64,000 nt of DNA from Trichothermofontia sp037445115 (GTDB lineage: Bacteria; Cyanobacteriota; Cyanobacteriia; B231). The notes below the pieces were generated by a model that ran no database searches, was not told the DNA's origin, and worked only from the letters and a program-made list of their open reading frames with translations. The stretch spans positions 1 through 64,000 of the forward strand of contig JBBILC010000007.1 of assembly GCA_037445115.1 (NCBI GenBank), in the 5' to 3' direction. The position numbers and the translations under genes were made by a program. This document shows, piece by piece, positions 61,624-64,000 of this stretch. Positions within the stretch are counted from its first letter, which is position 1, and each line of letters begins with the position of its first letter.

Positions 61624-62088
61624 ATGAAACTGACATATCGCGGCGTTACTTACGACTACACTCCCCCCGTGGTGGAATACACAGAAAGCGACAACGTTGG
61701 CACTTACCGGGGCGTGGACATTCGCTTCCGTGCGCCCAAGAAGCGCTTGGTGCTGGATTCTAACCTGGATCTGAAATATCGTGGCGCTGCTTATCAACCC
61801 ACCGCGACGATGGTTGAAGCCACCCCGGCCACGGCTCCAGTTACGGCTCCGGCGGTAGCTCCTGCTCCTGCGACTGGGCTGGATGTGCCCGTTACCGACT
61901 GGGCACGGAGTCTCATGATGCGCCATTGTCGGGCGATCAAGAACCGTCAGCAAGCGCTACTCAGCCGTAGCGCCATGGAAGTGGGCATGAATGCTGACCA
62001 AGTGGCCAACTACTGGGGACGCATTCAAGGCAAGATTCACCCAACCTTCCGTGCGACCTACGATCGCAGTGCTGTTTCACTCAGCTAG
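61624..62088 (+). CDS. DUF4278 family protein
   Basis: This 154-residue cyanobacterial protein begins with the DUF4278 signature MKLTYRGVTYDYTPPVVEYT and includes YRGVDIRFR and LKYRGAAYQ, a repeated YRG motif. A Pro/Ala/Val linker (about 60-85) leads to a Cys/Arg/Gln-rich helical C-terminus (MRHCRAIKNRQQALLSR). The ATG at 61624 follows GGAGGCGA and is preferred to 61609. Members are small and, as far as I know, of unknown function. A terminator lies about 100 bases downstream. Confidence 0.85.
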   Translation: MKLTYRGVTYDYTPPVVEYTESDNVGTYRGVDIRFRAPKKRLVLDSNLDLKYRGAAYQPTATMVEATPATAPVTAPAVAPAPATGLDVPVTDWARSLMMRHCRAIKNRQQALLSRSAMEVGMNADQVANYWGRIQGKIHPTFRATYDRSAVSLS

Positions 62089-62189
62089 ACGATTTATTGG
62101 CTCAGTGATTGATTTTGGAATGTTCCTCTCAAGGTTTGACCAACCGTAGAACAGTCCTGATCAGGGAAACAACGGGGTAAATCAATTCA

Positions 62190-62222
62190 CATCCCTAAGG
62201 GTTAATTAGGGGTGTTTTTTTT
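62190..62222 (+). terminator. intrinsic terminator after the DUF4278 gene
   Basis: CATCCCTAA pairs with TTAGGGGTG (one G-U pair), followed by an eight-T run. It lies 100 bases after the stop codon. Confidence 0.85.
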
Positions 62223-62297
62223 GGGCTAACCCCAGGTTCAGCCTCCGGTTAGGATAGAAGGATTGTTCACCCTTTGCTTATGGGAGGAGCCTTGGCA

Positions 62298-63107
62298 ATG
62301 AATTATGCCCCCATCCAGCGATCGCTTGTCCTTGGGGCCATTGTCCTGACCCTCCTTTGCACGATCGTGGTCAATGCCTTACCGCTGAATGGTCTAACCA
62401 CCAGTGCCGTCACCAACCGTTATTTAACCTATCTCACTCCAGCGGAGTTCACCTTCGGGATTTGGGGGGCAATAGATTTGGGATTATTAGGATTTGGCAT
62501 CTATCAAATTCTCCCCAACACCTTCACCCAATCCCGTTTGCCCCATTATTGGCCCTGGGTTTTGCTCAATGGTTTCGCCACTTGCCTCTGGCTCGTTCTG
62601 TGGAGCTATGAATGGCTCTTTGGGAGTGTGCTGGCCATGCTGGGGATGCTACTATCCCTGATCGCCATTTATCAACAACTCCAAGCGGATCGCGGGCCAA
62701 CCTCATGGCTGGCGTATGGCTGCGTTCAGGTTCCCTTTCGTCTCTATCTAGGGTGGTTAACTTTGACGATGATGGCGAATATGGCTGTCTGGTTAACCCA
62801 ATCCCAATGGGATGGGGCCGGGGTGGCTGCCCCCCTCTGGGCCAGTTTGCTGGTTGGGGTGAGTGGCGTAATGGCTGGGACGATCGCGTGGAAATTTGCC
62901 GATGTGGCCTATGTAATCGGGGTCCTCTGGGCCTATACGGGGATTGCGGTTCGTTATGCGATGGTGCCGGTTTTGTACCCAACCCTCATAGGGGCGATCG
63001 TGATCGTGTTGGTTTTGTTGGGGATCGGCATTTGGCGGCGGCAGACCCAGGGATTGCGGGCCGAGGCATGGCACGGAGATCTCCCCTCCACTGGCGGTCC
63101 CTCCTGA
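62298..63107 (+). CDS. TspO/MBR-type tryptophan-rich membrane protein
   Basis: This integral membrane protein of about 269 residues has at least seven hydrophobic segments and is rich in Trp. The TspO-like part has LTPAEFTFGIWGAIDLGLLG, YWPWVLLNGFATCLWLVLWS and LGWLTLTMMAN. The family binds tetrapyrroles or acts as a sensor, but ligand binding is not visible here. The ATG at 62298 has GGAGG upstream; ATGs at 62280 and earlier are alternatives. At about 270 residues it is longer than the five-helix bacterial TspO (about 160), as is common in cyanobacteria. Confidence 0.75.
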   Translation: MNYAPIQRSLVLGAIVLTLLCTIVVNALPLNGLTTSAVTNRYLTYLTPAEFTFGIWGAIDLGLLGFGIYQILPNTFTQSRLPHYWPWVLLNGFATCLWLVLWSYEWLFGSVLAMLGMLLSLIAIYQQLQADRGPTSWLAYGCVQVPFRLYLGWLTLTMMANMAVWLTQSQWDGAGVAAPLWASLLVGVSGVMAGTIAWKFADVAYVIGVLWAYTGIAVRYAMVPVLYPTLIGAIVIVLVLLGIGIWRRQTQGLRAEAWHGDLPSTGGPS

Positions 63108-63165
63108 TTCCCCCTGTTTCCTCCTGATTGATTCCCCACGGGTTAAACCTAATAAACGACTAGAC

Positions 63166-63672
63166 CTAAGCTACCGTCAAACGGCTAAAAATCTGCTTCA
63201 CCACTTGTTGGGCTTTGGCATCCAGGGCATCCCAATCCACTTCGCCGTCAACATCGAGTAAATCCGTGTCGATTTCCACTTGCTGATCGCGTTCCGGTTG
63301 GATGGCATCCAGACTGGGATAGTTCCGAAAGCAAACTTGGAATTGTAATTGCCAGAGATCGATCGCGATTTGTCGTCCGGTTTGTTTCGAGGTTAATAAA
63401 TAGCCGGGATGGGGTGTGGGGAGTTGGGCGAGGGTATGTTCGAGTTCAACGGCGGCTTCCGGTTGGGCTTGGCGTAATTGCTGTTGGAGGTCGATCACCT
63501 GCTGTTTTTCGGCTTCGGTAGTGGTATCTGGCCAGACAGCCCAGTCTTGCCCTTGCCAGTCGGTGCTTTGTTCCAGGTGTTTGCGCAGATTGTCAACCAG
63601 GCGAATGAGGGCAGGTTGCAGTAATAAATTGGCTTGCTCCCACGCGGTTACACTAGCAAACTTCAGCGCCAT
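63166..63672 (-). CDS. conserved hypothetical protein (168 aa)
   Basis: This soluble, acidic, helix-rich protein begins MALKFASVTAWEQANLLLQP and has GYLLTSKQTGRQIAIDLWQL with LQFQVCFRNY in the middle. It ends in a region rich in Asp (TDLLDVDGEVDWDALDAKA). I do not recognise the family. Its first codons overlap the end of the adenylate cyclase frame by about 20 bases, so the two are translationally close and probably co-transcribed. Confidence 0.65.
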   Translation of the reverse strand: MALKFASVTAWEQANLLLQPALIRLVDNLRKHLEQSTDWQGQDWAVWPDTTTEAEKQQVIDLQQQLRQAQPEAAVELEHTLAQLPTPHPGYLLTSKQTGRQIAIDLWQLQFQVCFRNYPSLDAIQPERDQQVEIDTDLLDVDGEVDWDALDAKAQQVVKQIFSRLTVA

Positions 63673-64000
63673 GCTGTTTCCCCTTTAGGAAATACGTCAT
63701 CATGTCTCCCCGACCCTTGACCTGAATAATACCGCGTTCCTCAAACACATAGGTACTTTTCAGGCGATCGTAGACCGTTTGGGTCACCTGAATGCTATTG
63801 ATCCGCCCTTGGGATTCCATGCGACTGGCGACATTCACCGCATCGCCCCAGAGGTCATAGATAAACTTTTTGATGCCAATCACACCGGCCACCACGGGTC
63901 CCGTATTGATGCCAATGCGCAGGTGGAAGGGTTTGCCATCCACGCGCTGAAATTGCCCGATCGCCTGTTGCATCTCCAGGGCCATATCGGCGACGGCTTC
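63653..64000 (-). CDS. class III adenylate/guanylate cyclase (partial, C-terminal end)
   Basis: The window ends inside this gene; its 5' part lies beyond 64000. The visible 115 residues are the C-terminal half of a class III catalytic domain: LRIGINTGPVVAGVIGIKKF, YDLWGDAVNVASRMES, and the C-terminal FEERGIIQVKGRGDMMTYFL. The Asp in YDLWGDAVN is at the usual base-specifying region. Regulatory domains cannot be seen. It overlaps the next gene by 20 bases. Confidence 0.85.
   Translation of the reverse strand, partial: EAVADMALEMQQAIGQFQRVDGKPFHLRIGINTGPVVAGVIGIKKFIYDLWGDAVNVASRMESQGRINSIQVTQTVYDRLKSTYVFEERGIIQVKGRGDMMTYFLKGKQHGAEVC

Overview
The window is chromosomal DNA of a photosynthetic cyanobacterium. 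The evidence is genes for photosystem subunits or factors (psaE, psbV, psbV2, psb30 and a psb34-like gene), many copies of the HIP1 octamer GCGATCGC, a SigF-type sigma factor, a UbiC/DUF98 chorismate lyase and several cyanobacterium-restricted families. Base composition looks moderately GC-rich by eye. The species cannot be named from the sequence alone. No rRNA, tRNA, CRISPR array, prophage or full-length insertion sequence was found.

Layout. Positions 1-1.1 kb: an NfeD-like protein and a small conserved protein. 1.5-9.7 kb: a signalling block with a 989-residue multi-receiver regulator, a 1491-residue GAF/PAS histidine kinase and a single-domain receiver. 9.7-12.4 kb: a manganese ABC transporter (mntB-mntA divergent from mntC) with ordered direct repeats in the shared promoter. 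12.4-21.8 kb: repeat-rich spacer, psb34-like, hypE, pckA (with a nine-unit 14-bp array upstream), mutM-psaE, a lipoprotein, sigF and a phosphoribosyltransferase. 22-30.2 kb: a broken sugar/cation symporter, surE, a metallo-hydrolase, ribF, a MoxR ATPase, then thrC with a MoaD/ThiS sulfur carrier. 30.6-41.1 kb: a class A penicillin-binding protein, glgX, a CaCA antiporter, a phospholipase D-like lipoprotein with an EF-hand, psbV2 and psbV, accD. 41.4-50.5 kb: a protein phosphatase, mnmE, a double-ATPase ABC protein, a YkgJ protein, psb30, coaBC, a DUF2555 protein, an NTF2-like protein, a VOC protein and a conserved hypothetical. 50.7-64 kb: chorismate lyase, DUF2092/DUF29/glycine-rich genes, DUF3616, yajQ, glgP, a GH51-like glycosidase, a DUF4278 protein, TspO and a partial adenylate cyclase.

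Functional themes. Glycogen breakdown is represented by glgX and glgP, with pckA linking C4 acids to gluconeogenesis. Photosystem II is represented by psbV, psbV2, psb30 and psb34-like, and photosystem I by psaE. Manganese uptake would supply the oxygen-evolving complex.

The accessory layer is mostly non-autonomous mobile DNA. One set of roughly 105-140 bp elements begins and ends in CTAG and sometimes abuts in clusters. Another family of about 100 bp has GGGCACCTCGA-type ends. Two of the CTAG junctions supply the stop codon of the neighbouring gene. I found no clearly new multi-gene defence or biosynthetic system. The most unusual items are the EF-hand-bearing PLD lipoprotein, the MITE-made stop codons, the 14-bp array upstream of pckA and the paired repeats in the mnt promoter.
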